From positions 1 to 40,034 of the forward strand of contig WJIU01000014.1 in NCBI GenBank assembly GCA_014730115.1: a DNA stretch of 40,034 nucleotides, read 5' to 3'. This DNA is from Microcaldota archaeon (lineage in GTDB: Archaea > Micrarchaeota > Micrarchaeia > Anstonellales > Bilamarchaeaceae). A program made the position numbers and the translations under genes. The stretch's first letter is position 1. Each line of letters begins with the position of its first letter. The notes below the pieces were generated by a model. It worked only from the letters and a program-made list of their open reading frames with translations. It was not told the origin of the DNA and did not search any database. Positions 14,042 through 21,674 of the stretch are shown here, in pieces.

Positions 14042-14300
14042 TGTCCTTGAGGGTGTCGCTGGGAATTTCCTCTGAAAATATTGAATCGTCAAGATTCACG
14101 GCCGGACCTTCCCTTGGCTCCCCCTCTTTTCTGCTTTCAACCTGTTTTTCAACGATGTTGTAATTTACCTGTATTGTATTCCCGCAGTTGCTGCATATTC
14201 CGGCAAAAACAAGCTCTTTCAGCTCCAGGCCGCTGTTCAGCTGCACATATGCTTCCGTGCCGCAATTGGAACATTTTATATTTCTCCTAAAGTCGGTCAT
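14028..14300 (-). CDS. Small zinc ribbon protein, unknown function
   Basis: The 90-residue protein has a zinc ribbon made by C10, C13, C36 and C39 (CSNC...CSNC) followed by a short strand TIQVNYNIVEK and an acidic, probably disordered C-terminus. It might act as a transcription or RNA-associated accessory, but no specific family is recognised. GAGGTGAG before the ATG at 14300 is its ribosome binding site. It lies 29 bases after the cyclo-ligase gene on the same strand and is probably co-transcribed with it. Confidence 0.75.
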   Translation of the reverse strand: MTDFRRNIKCSNCGTEAYVQLNSGLELKELVFAGICSNCGNTIQVNYNIVEKQVESRKEGEPREGPAVNLDDSIFSEEIPSDTLKDIMGD

Positions 14301-14329
14301 AACTGCTCACCTCACCACATTATAGCATA

Positions 14330-14878
14330 CTAAATTATTATTCTTTGGTCGGTGACAATCTCATCCATCCTCTGGTCTTTTTTATGGGTTGGGAGCTTTT
14401 CCACCAGCTGGAAATCATAGCAGATGCCTATCCGGTAAGCGGAAGAAGTGGAAAGATAGTCATCATAATATCCTTTTCCATAGCCAATCCGGTGCATGCA
14501 TAAGCCAAAGGCGATGCCGGGTATTATGACCACCCGGGGAGGGCCTGGGGGAGGAATTTTTTTGGAAGGCTCCGGAATCCCGTATTTTCCTTTTTCAAGG
14601 TCGTGAAATGAAGTAAATTTGAAGAATTCAATGCGCTGGTTGGTGGCAGGAACAAGCACCTCTTTCCCAAGTTTCAGGGTTTCCTCAATCATTTTGTCGG
14701 TATCGGCCTCGCTTCCCTTGTGAAGATAGAATGCCACAATTTTTGCTTCCTTGAATCTGGGCCTGGAAGAAAGCCTTTTCCAAATTTCTCTGCTCAGCCT
14801 CTGCCGCTGTTCTGTAGTCAGGGATTCTCGTTCAGAGAGGACCCTTCTTCTGAGTTCAGCCTTGGCCTGGGAAACCAT
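14330..14878 (-). CDS. 5-formyltetrahydrofolate cyclo-ligase
   Basis: The 182-residue protein matches 5,10-methenyltetrahydrofolate synthetase, which converts 5-formyl-THF to methenyl-THF with ATP. The opening KAELRRRVLSERESLT and the signature GIAFGLCMHRIGYGKGYYD with DYL following (near residues 123-144) are diagnostic. In the signature, the usual Asp after AF is replaced by Gly, a mild deviation. PP-rich KIPPPGPPRVVIIPG precedes it. The start codon is 26 bases from a TATA element shared with the divergent mtnA, so leaderless expression is likely. It forms a unit with the downstream zinc ribbon gene. Confidence 0.92.
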   Translation of the reverse strand: MVSQAKAELRRRVLSERESLTTEQRQRLSREIWKRLSSRPRFKEAKIVAFYLHKGSEADTDKMIEETLKLGKEVLVPATNQRIEFFKFTSFHDLEKGKYGIPEPSKKIPPPGPPRVVIIPGIAFGLCMHRIGYGKGYYDDYLSTSSAYRIGICYDFQLVEKLPTHKKDQRMDEIVTDQRIII

Positions 14879-14897
14879 GAAGACTAATGAGCTGGAG

Positions 14898-14908
14898 ATT
14901 TAATAAAA
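14898..14908. promoter_or_regulatory. Shared bidirectional TATA element (cyclo-ligase / mtnA)
   Basis: ATTTAATAAAA lies midway in the 52-base gap between start codons 14878 (minus) and 14931 (plus), about 26 bases from the minus start and 27-28 from the plus start. It reads TTTTATTAAAT on the minus strand. No other TATA-like element is in the gap. Confidence 0.5.
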
Positions 14909-14930
14909 TCTTTCAGGGAACTACCATTTT

Positions 14931-15932
14931 ATGAGGGCAATTGAATTCACCGGCCAGTCAATAAGGATGATTGACCAGTCGCTGCTCCCCCACCGGGAGG
15001 AATGGATTGAACTAAGGAATGCGGGGGAGATTATTGATGCAATCAAGCGGATGAAGGTCCGGGGAGCGCCGGCAATAGGAGTGGCCGCCGCATACGCCCT
15101 TGCCCTGTCTGAAAATCCCGGGAAAGATGCGGAATGCCTGAAATCGGCAAGGCCCACTGCAGTGGAACTTTCCCACGCAGTGGATTTCATGCTGGGTGCA
15201 TGCCGGAACGGGATGGCATTGCCCCAGGCAGCCGCCAAATGGGAAGGCATGAACAGCAAAAGATGCAGGCTTGTGAGCGAGCACGGGTCATCTCTTGTCG
15301 GAAAGGGGCAGAGGATACTCACCCACTGCAACACCGGCTTTCTTGCAGCTAATGAGCATGGAACCGCGCTCGGCGCAATCAAAATGGCCCACGGACAGGG
15401 GAAGGGGGTATCCGTTTATGTTGACGAGACCAGGCCCCGGCTCCAGGGAGCCCTGACCAGCTGGGAGCTGCTTAAGCACGGGGTGCCGCACCAGGTGGTA
15501 TGCGACAGTGCAGCCGGATACCTAATGAAAAAGAATGAGATTGACCTGGTCATGGTAGGCGCCGACCGCATAGCCGCCAATGGAGACGCCGCCAACAAGA
15601 TTGGCACCTACACGCTTTCTGTCCTTGCCAGGGAAAACAGCATCCCGTTTTATGTGCTCGCCCCCCTGCCTTCATTTGACGCAGATATAAAAGCAGGGGA
15701 TGAAATAGAAGTGGAGGAAAGAAGCCAGAAAGAGGTTCTGGAAATCCGGGGAAAACGGGTTTACCCCCAGGGGAGTAGTGCAGAAAATCCTGCATTTGAT
15801 ATTACGCCGGCAGAAAACATCGCCGGGTTTGTATGCGAAAACGGAATATTCAGGAGCATTGATGAGTTATGGGAGAGTACCAGGGACCCAGATTCAGCGT
15901 CAGGAGAGTTGCTAAAGAGCTGCCTGAGATAG
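14931..15932 (+). CDS. mtnA: S-methyl-5-thioribose-1-phosphate isomerase (MtnA, aIF2B-related)
   Basis: The 333-residue protein isomerises methylthioribose-1-phosphate (or 5-deoxyribose-1-phosphate) to the ribulose form. MtnA hallmarks are VRGAPAIGVAAAY (residues 43-55), HCNTGFLA with the catalytic Cys near 137, YVDETRPRLQGA, the catalytic Asp in VGADRIAANGD near 207, and NPAFDITP near 285. It is not the ribose-1,5-bisphosphate isomerase branch as judged by these motifs, although the families are close. It overlaps the next gene by 64 bases, and the HD gene overlaps that in turn, so the three form a tightly coupled operon. The context of a class II aldolase supports a methylthioadenosine / 5'-deoxyadenosine salvage shunt. 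Confidence 0.92.
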   Translation: MRAIEFTGQSIRMIDQSLLPHREEWIELRNAGEIIDAIKRMKVRGAPAIGVAAAYALALSENPGKDAECLKSARPTAVELSHAVDFMLGACRNGMALPQAAAKWEGMNSKRCRLVSEHGSSLVGKGQRILTHCNTGFLAANEHGTALGAIKMAHGQGKGVSVYVDETRPRLQGALTSWELLKHGVPHQVVCDSAAGYLMKKNEIDLVMVGADRIAANGDAANKIGTYTLSVLARENSIPFYVLAPLPSFDADIKAGDEIEVEERSQKEVLEIRGKRVYPQGSSAENPAFDITPAENIAGFVCENGIFRSIDELWESTRDPDSASGELLKSCLR

Positions 15933-16396
15933 AAACAAAGGAATTTCTGGAGCTGGACAGAAAGCTGGGGGATTTTCTTGAGCCAAAAGGAAACCAGGGC
16001 AACATGAGCATGAGGGTTCCCAACGGCTTTCTGATTAAACGGGCCGGAGCAAGGATGACTGAACTGGCGGGGGAGGATGTTTCCCTTGTGCTGGAGACAG
16101 GAATAGAGGTGGTGGCAGCGGGGGCGGTGCCGTCCTCGGAATCCATGCTGCACTACAGCATATACGGAACCGACCCTTATGCAAATCTTATACTCCATTT
16201 CCATGATGATGCAATGCTGGAGAGGTTTGAAGGTCCTGCGATAGGGCCCTTCCCCTATGGGAGCGTGGAGCTGGCTGAAGCTGCAGGAAGAATTGCAGAA
16301 TCAGAAAAGGTTTTCATGATAAGGGGGCATGGATTTGTCATTATTGCCAAAGGCGGGGATGAACTGGTAGAGAGGTTGAAAAAATGGAAGAGATAG
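15869..16396 (+). CDS. Class II aldolase / MtnB-type family protein
   Basis: The 175-residue protein has the class II aldolase pattern: GNQGNMSMRVPNGFLI (near residues 42-57) for phosphate binding, SESMLHYSIY near 90 with a metal-ligand His, ILHFHDDA (near 109-116) with HxH metal ligands, and a late IRGHGFVII with another His. Family members cleave or dehydrate sugar phosphates with a divalent metal. After MtnA, a likely substrate is 5-deoxyribulose-1-phosphate or methylthioribulose-1-phosphate, split to dihydroxyacetone phosphate and an aldehyde. Dehydration as in MtnB is the alternative. It is shorter than typical aldolases (about 200 or more). The start lies inside mtnA, and the gene overlaps the HD gene by 13 bases. 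Confidence 0.82.
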   Translation: MGEYQGPRFSVRRVAKELPEIETKEFLELDRKLGDFLEPKGNQGNMSMRVPNGFLIKRAGARMTELAGEDVSLVLETGIEVVAAGAVPSSESMLHYSIYGTDPYANLILHFHDDAMLERFEGPAIGPFPYGSVELAEAAGRIAESEKVFMIRGHGFVIIAKGGDELVERLKKWKR

Positions 16397-16950
16397 CTAG
16401 GTACATATTTGAGGCAGGCATGCTGAAAAGAGTGGCAAGAAGCGGATGGTGGGCCGAAAAAATAAAGCATCCCGAAAGTGCCGCAGACCACAGCTTCCGC
16501 ACTGCCATTGTAGCATTCATCATTGCAAGGATGGAAGGCTTTGACGAGGACCACGCAAGGAAAATCTGCACTGCCGCGGTTTTCCATGACATGCACGAGA
16601 CAAGACTGCTTGACCTTAACAAGATAACTCATCGTTATATCGAAGCAGGCAAAGAACTGGAACTCAGGGTAGAGAAAGAGCAGGCAGAGGAGCTCCCCGC
16701 CGGCATTAAAGAATCAGTGCTGCAAGTGCTGGAGCTTTCACAAGAGGAAAGGCAGGTACTGAAGGATGCTGACTATGTGGAATGTGCATTCCAGGCAAAA
16801 GAATACCTTGATACCGGACATGCAGGTACAGCCAACTGGATAAGAAACATCAAGGAAAGGGTCAGTACCGAAAGCGCAAAAAAGCTGGTAGAGCAGGCTG
16901 AAAAACAAGATTCCAATTCATGGTGGAAAGGCCTGAAAAAGCTTGATTAG
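16384..16950 (+). CDS. HD-domain phosphohydrolase (YfbR/HDDC2-like)
   Basis: The 188-residue protein has a clear HD domain: H in AADHSFR (near residue 36), HD in AAVFHDMHET (near 69), and a later metal Asp in LKDADYVE (near 123). This pattern fits 5'-deoxynucleotidases such as YfbR and eukaryotic HDDC2, which dephosphorylate deoxynucleoside monophosphates. It is the last gene of the mtnA-aldolase-HD operon, so a role in deoxynucleoside or 5'-deoxyadenosine salvage is plausible but inferred. No transmembrane segment is seen. The C-terminus (SWWKGLKKLD) is short and basic. Confidence 0.85.
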   Translation: MEEIARYIFEAGMLKRVARSGWWAEKIKHPESAADHSFRTAIVAFIIARMEGFDEDHARKICTAAVFHDMHETRLLDLNKITHRYIEAGKELELRVEKEQAEELPAGIKESVLQVLELSQEERQVLKDADYVECAFQAKEYLDTGHAGTANWIRNIKERVSTESAKKLVEQAEKQDSNSWWKGLKKLD

Positions 16951-16989
16951 CCCGGCTTCTTCACAATATTAGCTCTTCCCCTGCGGAAT

Positions 16990-17556
16990 TTTTTATATGT
17001 CCAGACTGTTCAGCTCTGTAAGAATTAGGCTGAGCTTGGCATCTGAAAATTTTAAAAGCTGTTTCAGTTCTTTTTGTGACGCTCTTCTGTCAAAGCTATC
17101 CAGTGCCTCAAGAACGTGTTTTGCATCAGCACCCAATTCAAACTCTGCAGCTTTTTGTACCGGCTGGGTGGATTTGGAACTGAATCCGGAGTTCAGGCAG
17201 AGCCGGGAAAGAGCAGGAACAGCCATCAACGCAGCAAGAGCAGGTACTTCGGTGTTTTCATTGGGTCTAAGGGCGAGGTCCACCTGCTGGCCATCGTTGC
17301 CAACGAGAACGCTTTGCTGAGCATACAAAGCAGGCTCGCCATTTTCACCATATGAACTAGCAGAAGCAGGGTATTCACCTTCAGTCAGATATATGGGATA
17401 ACTGGCATTGCCAGTAACAGGCTGGTAGGAACAAGGTCCTGAAATCCGAATGGCTGTTTTGTTCAGCTTTTCGAGGCTATGGGAGTATATTTCACCATGG
17501 ATATAAGCTGCAGAGCATAAGCCAACAGGGAATATTTGAAAAACTAACCTGACAAT
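16990..17556 (-). pseudogene. Probably decayed membrane-anchored winged-helix regulator
   Basis: An open minus-strand frame covers this otherwise empty 630-base gap. It reads: a signal-peptide-like start (VRLVFQIFPVGLCSA), about 90 residues of presumably external domain (one Cys, repeats of short polar strands), a hydrophobic stretch (VPALAALMAVPALSRLCL, near 17225-17172) and a C-terminal helix-turn-helix (RASQKELKQLLKFSDAKLSLILTELNSLD). This is the layout of archaeal membrane-bound wHTH regulators. No ATG, GTG or TTG lies before the signal-like segment; only ATT at 17556 is available, and the first standard codon (TTG at 17328) would remove half the protein. The frame stops right where the wing should follow, and the next codons, KIPQGKS, look like the missing wing. 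I therefore call it a pseudogene; a working gene with an unusual start is possible. Confidence 0.5.
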
Positions 17557-17582
17557 GAAACAAAAGTAAAAGAGTAGAGAAA

Positions 17583-18653
17583 ATGGGGGTCCAGGAGAGG
17601 ATTAAGGAAATAGAAGAGGAAATTGCCCGTACGCAGGTCAACAAGGCCACGGAGTACCATCTGGGGGTGCTCAAGGCAAAGCTGGCCAAGCTCAGAAGGC
17701 AGCTTACCGCCCCAAAAAAAACCGGCGGAGGCGGAGGCTTTGAAACCAGGAAATCCGGCGATGCTACTGTGGTCATGATAGGGCTTCCAAGCGTGGGGAA
17801 GTCGACTCTCCTCAATGCAGTAACCGACGCAAAATCCGAGATTGCACACTACGCTTTCACAACTTTGAAATGCATTCCCGGAATAATGAGGTACAAGGAC
17901 GCCAAGATACAGGTCCTGGACCTTCCGGGGATTATTGAAGGGGCAAAGGACGGGAAAGGAAGGGGCAGGGAAATCATTTCAGTTGCAAGAAGCGCCGACC
18001 TGCTGCTCATGCTTGTAGAAGCAAGCAACCCCCGGCAGAAAGAGATTATTGAAAGCGAGCTGCACGGCTTCGGGATAAGGGTCAACCAGGACCCCCCAAA
18101 TGTATCAATCTCCAAGCTTTCCAAAGGGGGGGTGACTGTGCACAGCACCAGGAAAATTACAAAAATCAGCGAAAATGAAATCAAGGCAGCCATGAGCGAA
18201 TACCGGATTTTCAATGCCAACGTTGTGCTCCACGAAGACATAACCATCGACCAGTTCATTGATGTGCTGGAGGGGAACCGTGCCTATGTGCCTGGAATCT
18301 ATGTGCTCACCAAATGCGACCTTGTGCCCCAAAACAGGCTTCCGGAAGGCTACATAAAGATTTCAGCCGAAAAAGGCAGAGGGGTAGAAAAACTGAGAAG
18401 GGCAATCTACGAAAAGCTCAACCTCATGCACATCTATACCAAAAGGAAAGGAGAAAAGGCAGATTTGGAAGAGGCCCTGGTGGTGCGGCGGGGCACCACT
18501 GTGGGAGACGTATGTGAAAAGCTCCACCGGGACCTGAAAAAGAACTTCCGCTATGCACTGGTGTGGGGTAAAGGCGCCAAATATCCCGGGCAGCGGATAG
18601 GCATCGACCATGTTCTGCAGGAAGGAGACATAGTCCAGATTGTCAAGAGATAA
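17583..18653 (+). CDS. Drg-type (Obg-related) GTPase with TGS domain
   Basis: The 356-residue protein is an archaeal developmentally regulated GTP-binding protein homologue. It has an N-terminal coiled HTH segment (RIKEIEEEIARTQVNKATEYH), G1 GLPSVGKSTL (near residues 64-73), G2 in HYAFTTLKCIPG, G3 DLPGIIEGA near 115, G4 TKCD near 243 and a C-terminal TGS domain (about 275-356, with RRGTTVGDVC and the closing EGDIVQIVKR). Drg proteins bind translating ribosomes and help relieve stalls. The protein is complete. It is transcribed divergently from the decayed regulator, 26 bases from that frame's ATT. No clear TATA box was found at the usual distance. Confidence 0.95.
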   Translation: MGVQERIKEIEEEIARTQVNKATEYHLGVLKAKLAKLRRQLTAPKKTGGGGGFETRKSGDATVVMIGLPSVGKSTLLNAVTDAKSEIAHYAFTTLKCIPGIMRYKDAKIQVLDLPGIIEGAKDGKGRGREIISVARSADLLLMLVEASNPRQKEIIESELHGFGIRVNQDPPNVSISKLSKGGVTVHSTRKITKISENEIKAAMSEYRIFNANVVLHEDITIDQFIDVLEGNRAYVPGIYVLTKCDLVPQNRLPEGYIKISAEKGRGVEKLRRAIYEKLNLMHIYTKRKGEKADLEEALVVRRGTTVGDVCEKLHRDLKKNFRYALVWGKGAKYPGQRIGIDHVLQEGDIVQIVKR

Positions 18654-18657
18654 ATAA

Positions 18658-18665
18658 TTATTTAA
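18658..18665 (+). promoter_or_regulatory. TATA box of the small unknown gene
   Basis: TTATTTAA is centred 26-27 bases before the ATG at 18688, so this gene can be expressed independently of the GTPase gene that ends at 18653. Confidence 0.5.
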
Positions 18666-18687
18666 GCGGAGGCTTCCTTTTTCCAGC

Positions 18688-18948
18688 ATGGCAGCCAAAG
18701 AGGAAATAGAAAAGGTAATTGACTGGTGCGAGAAAGTAAAGAAAGAGAGAAACAGGATTTATGTCATAGAAAGAAATCCCTTCAGGGGGGAAATCGACTG
18801 GATGAGAAGATTCCCCCTTATTGAAATTGACCGGCCCAAGGAAGTAGCATCAAAAAACAATCTGGTCTACGACTCCACCGTGAAACAGTTGTGGCAGTTT
18901 ATGAACGGAGACTGGCGGAAAATCGAGCCGGACATGAGAATAGCTTAA
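18688..18948 (+). CDS. Small unknown protein
   Basis: The 86-residue protein is not recognised. It starts with an amphipathic helix (EEIEKVIDWCEKVKKER) and continues with alternating strands, RIYVIERNPFRG and a later VYDSTVKQLWQFMNGDW helix. It is basic and has no signal peptide. It has its own TATA box with leaderless spacing and sits between the Drg GTPase and the membrane AAA gene, which has a further TATA of its own. The reading frame and promoter make it a credible gene, but nothing points to a function. Confidence 0.65.
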   Translation: MAAKEEIEKVIDWCEKVKKERNRIYVIERNPFRGEIDWMRRFPLIEIDRPKEVASKNNLVYDSTVKQLWQFMNGDWRKIEPDMRIA

Positions 18949-18952
18949 AAAG
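18943..18952 (+). promoter_or_regulatory. TATA box of the membrane AAA ATPase gene
   Basis: GCTTAAAAAG, overlapping the stop codon of the preceding small gene, is centred 26-27 bases before the ATG at 18974 and predicts a leaderless mRNA. Confidence 0.45.
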
Positions 18953-18973
18953 AATTAAGAGGAAATCCATAGC

Positions 18974-21670
18974 ATGCAGCAGCAATCACTCGCAGGCCAG
19001 AAGGTGGCAGTAACATTGATTAGCCTGCAGAAAAACCGGGGCCTGTGGGGTGCGGTTCTTGTTTTCCTTGGGGCACTTTTCCTGCTGTCCGCAGTGCCTT
19101 TCTACCCTGTATTCCTAATCTTCCTCATGGCCGGCCTCTGCGGAGGCGTTGCATACCAAAAGCCGGGCATAGGCATAATAATCGGCGCAATTCTCGCCTT
19201 TCCTGCAATAATCTACCAGACCCCTGTTTTCGGGTGGTTTTACCTGCTGATAATGGTTGCATTCTTTTTCGAGGCTTTTGAAAACTGGAAAATAATATCG
19301 GTTCTGGAAGTCCTTATCCTTGCGCCGTTTGCATTTTCAGGCTTCCCCCTGGTCGGCTGGGTCTCCCTGGCAGGAATGGCAATTGGCGCGCTTTACTTCG
19401 GTTCCAAGAAAAGCGTCGTAATATCGGTCCCTTCAGTATTTCTGATACTGCTCTTATCTTCAATCTGGCTGGTGGAGAACACCGCCTATCTTCCGGTAAA
19501 AATGGAGCTTTATGAGCCGGGCAAGCCCGAGCTGCTGATTACCAAATCATCAGTCGGAATGGCCGGCTTTGGAAAGGCCCTTGGCACTGCATTCGGAAAC
19601 TTCGTGAGCCTGGAGAACATCCAGAAGATTGGCAGCTCCCTCGGGCTGGTCATGGAAAATGTCACCGAGCTTCTGCTCAGCGACTCCCTGATACTGCAGC
19701 TGCTTGGATGGGGGGTGGCCCTCTATCTGTTGGGCTTCCTTCCGCCCCGCATCAATCAGAGGCCCCAGCTTATGGCATCCCTGGCGCTGCTCATCCTTCT
19801 TCCGGTTTATTTCATTATTTCAGCAGTCTACGGCACCCCCTTCAGATTCGAGTTTGCCGGAGGAATAATATTCTCAATAGTCCTTTTGGGGCTCCTAGAA
19901 AGCTTTGGGGTGAGCATAAGCAGGGAATCGGAAATAACCAGAAAAGAAAAGATGAAGTCTTACGGCAAGTTCGGAATGGCGGACGTGTCCCTCACCGGGC
20001 CTGAAAAGGGGCTTGGGGATGTCGGGGGGTATCAGGACATAAAAGAGGAGCTCAGAAATGCGATTATGCTTCCGCTGGAGAAAAAGGAGATAGCATACAC
20101 CTACGGCATCAAGCCTCCTGCAGGCATTCTTCTTTTCGGGCCTCCCGGTACCGGCAAGACAATGCTCATGAGGGCTCTTGCCAAAGAGCTGAAATACAAC
20201 TTCATTGAAGTTAAATGTTCCCAGATTTTATCACAATGGTATGGCGAATCGGAAAAGAATGTGGCTGAAGTCTTTGACAATGCAAGAAAGAACGCCCCCA
20301 CCGTGCTTTTCTTTGATGAGATTGACGGGATTGCCAAGAAAAGAACCGCCGGCGGACTGGACCAGGTCGGCCCCAGGGTACTGAGCGAGCTCCTTCAGCA
20401 GATTGACGGGGCAAGCAAGGGAAAGGGCAGGAGCACAGTCATGGTAATCGGGGCAACCAACCTCCCCAACGAGCTGGACCCGGCAATCCTCAGGCCCGGC
20501 AGGCTGGACAAGATTATTTACATGCATCTCCCAGAATCTGAGGCAAGAAGGGAAATACTGAGAGTTCACTCCCAGGGCCTCCCGCTTGCTGATGACATTG
20601 ACTGGGACTACATTGTAAAGAAAACCGGCCGGTTCTCTGGTGCTGACCTGAAAAACGTGGTTGTGGAGGCAAAGAGGCTGGCTGCCAAGGAAGCCGCGGT
20701 CAAGGGCAAGGTGGTGCCCATCAGCAATGAGCATTTCATGAGAACGATTTCATCGGTGAAGCCCAGCACATCCCTGGCCCAGATTGATTCCTATGAGCAG
20801 TTCAGGCTTGACTTTGAGCGCCGGGTTGGCGGCATAGAAAAGAAGAAAGAGCTCAAGGAGAAGAAGGAGGGAATGGTAAAATGGGAGGATGTTGCAGGGC
20901 TGGAGGACGTCAAGCAGGCCATCCTTGAAGCCATTGAAATGCCGCTTCTGCACGAGGAAGAGATGAAGCAGTTCAACGTCCGGCCCAGCAAGGGAATCCT
21001 GCTGTTCGGGCCTCCCGGTACCGGCAAGACACTGATAGTCCGGGCTGCCGCCAACGAGCTCAATGCATCCTTCCAGGCCCTCAGCGCAGCAGAGGCCATG
21101 AAGAAGGGGTACACCCAGGCAGTAACAGTAATAAAAGAAACCTTCAACCGGGCAAGGGAAAACACCCCCGGCATCATATTCGTGGATGAGATAGAGACCT
21201 TCGCACCGGGGAGGGGCAGCGGAGGCTCTGCCGAAATAATCGGCCAGTTCCTTACTGAAATGGACGGTATGAAAAGCCAGAAGGGGGTTGTAGTGATTGC
21301 AGCCACCAACAAGCCCCGCCTTATGGATGCAGCCATAATGAGACCGGGGCGTTTCGACAAAATATTCTACATCCCCCCGCCTGATGAGCAGGGGAGAAAA
21401 GAGATATTCAGAATCCATCTGGGCAAGTTTGCAGAGGGAGTGGACCTGGACGAGGTGGCCAGGATTACCCCTGGATTCAGCGGTGCGGATATCGCATCGG
21501 TGTGCCAGAGCGCCAAGATGATGGCACTAAGGGCAAAGCTCGCGGGCAAGCCAGCCCCTGTAACCACTGAAACATTAATCAAAATAATAAAGAGAAGGAG
21601 GCCTTCAATCACCTCCCGGCTCCTGCAGGAGTACAAAAAATTCATGGAAGCCTATGGTGAAAGAAGATAG
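18974..21670 (+). CDS. Multi-pass membrane protein fused to two Cdc48-like AAA+ domains
   Basis: The 898-residue protein has an N-terminal membrane region (residues about 22-310, roughly ten hydrophobic segments with a soluble loop at about 172-232) followed by two AAA+ domains. D1 has Walker A GPPGTGKT at 389-396, Walker B LFFDEIDGI and the ILRPGRLDK arginine-finger region. D2 has an identical Walker A at 679-686, Walker B IIFVDEIETF and IMRPGRFDK. The second domain lacks the usual GESEK pore-region motif and reads AMKKGYTQAVTVIKETF instead, so D2 is specialised. There is no HExxH protease domain, so it is not FtsH. A Cdc48-type unfoldase anchored in the membrane is the best description, perhaps extracting membrane proteins. 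No Cdc48 N-domain is present. Confidence 0.9.
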   Translation: MQQQSLAGQKVAVTLISLQKNRGLWGAVLVFLGALFLLSAVPFYPVFLIFLMAGLCGGVAYQKPGIGIIIGAILAFPAIIYQTPVFGWFYLLIMVAFFFEAFENWKIISVLEVLILAPFAFSGFPLVGWVSLAGMAIGALYFGSKKSVVISVPSVFLILLLSSIWLVENTAYLPVKMELYEPGKPELLITKSSVGMAGFGKALGTAFGNFVSLENIQKIGSSLGLVMENVTELLLSDSLILQLLGWGVALYLLGFLPPRINQRPQLMASLALLILLPVYFIISAVYGTPFRFEFAGGIIFSIVLLGLLESFGVSISRESEITRKEKMKSYGKFGMADVSLTGPEKGLGDVGGYQDIKEELRNAIMLPLEKKEIAYTYGIKPPAGILLFGPPGTGKTMLMRALAKELKYNFIEVKCSQILSQWYGESEKNVAEVFDNARKNAPTVLFFDEIDGIAKKRTAGGLDQVGPRVLSELLQQIDGASKGKGRSTVMVIGATNLPNELDPAILRPGRLDKIIYMHLPESEARREILRVHSQGLPLADDIDWDYIVKKTGRFSGADLKNVVVEAKRLAAKEAAVKGKVVPISNEHFMRTISSVKPSTSLAQIDSYEQFRLDFERRVGGIEKKKELKEKKEGMVKWEDVAGLEDVKQAILEAIEMPLLHEEEMKQFNVRPSKGILLFGPPGTGKTLIVRAAANELNASFQALSAAEAMKKGYTQAVTVIKETFNRARENTPGIIFVDEIETFAPGRGSGGSAEIIGQFLTEMDGMKSQKGVVVIAATNKPRLMDAAIMRPGRFDKIFYIPPPDEQGRKEIFRIHLGKFAEGVDLDEVARITPGFSGADIASVCQSAKMMALRAKLAGKPAPVTTETLIKIIKRRRPSITSRLLQEYKKFMEAYGERR

Positions 21671-21674
21671 CATC

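Noticed and set aside
14931-15932. Ribose-1,5-bisphosphate isomerase or translation factor aIF2B
   Set aside because: The VRGAPAIG start, HCNTG with catalytic Cys, and ADRIAANGD with catalytic Asp match MtnA, and the aldolase partner fits the sugar-phosphate pathway.
18974-21670. FtsH-type membrane protease
   Set aside because: It has membrane segments and AAA domains, but no HExxH and no C-terminal protease domain, and it carries two AAA domains.
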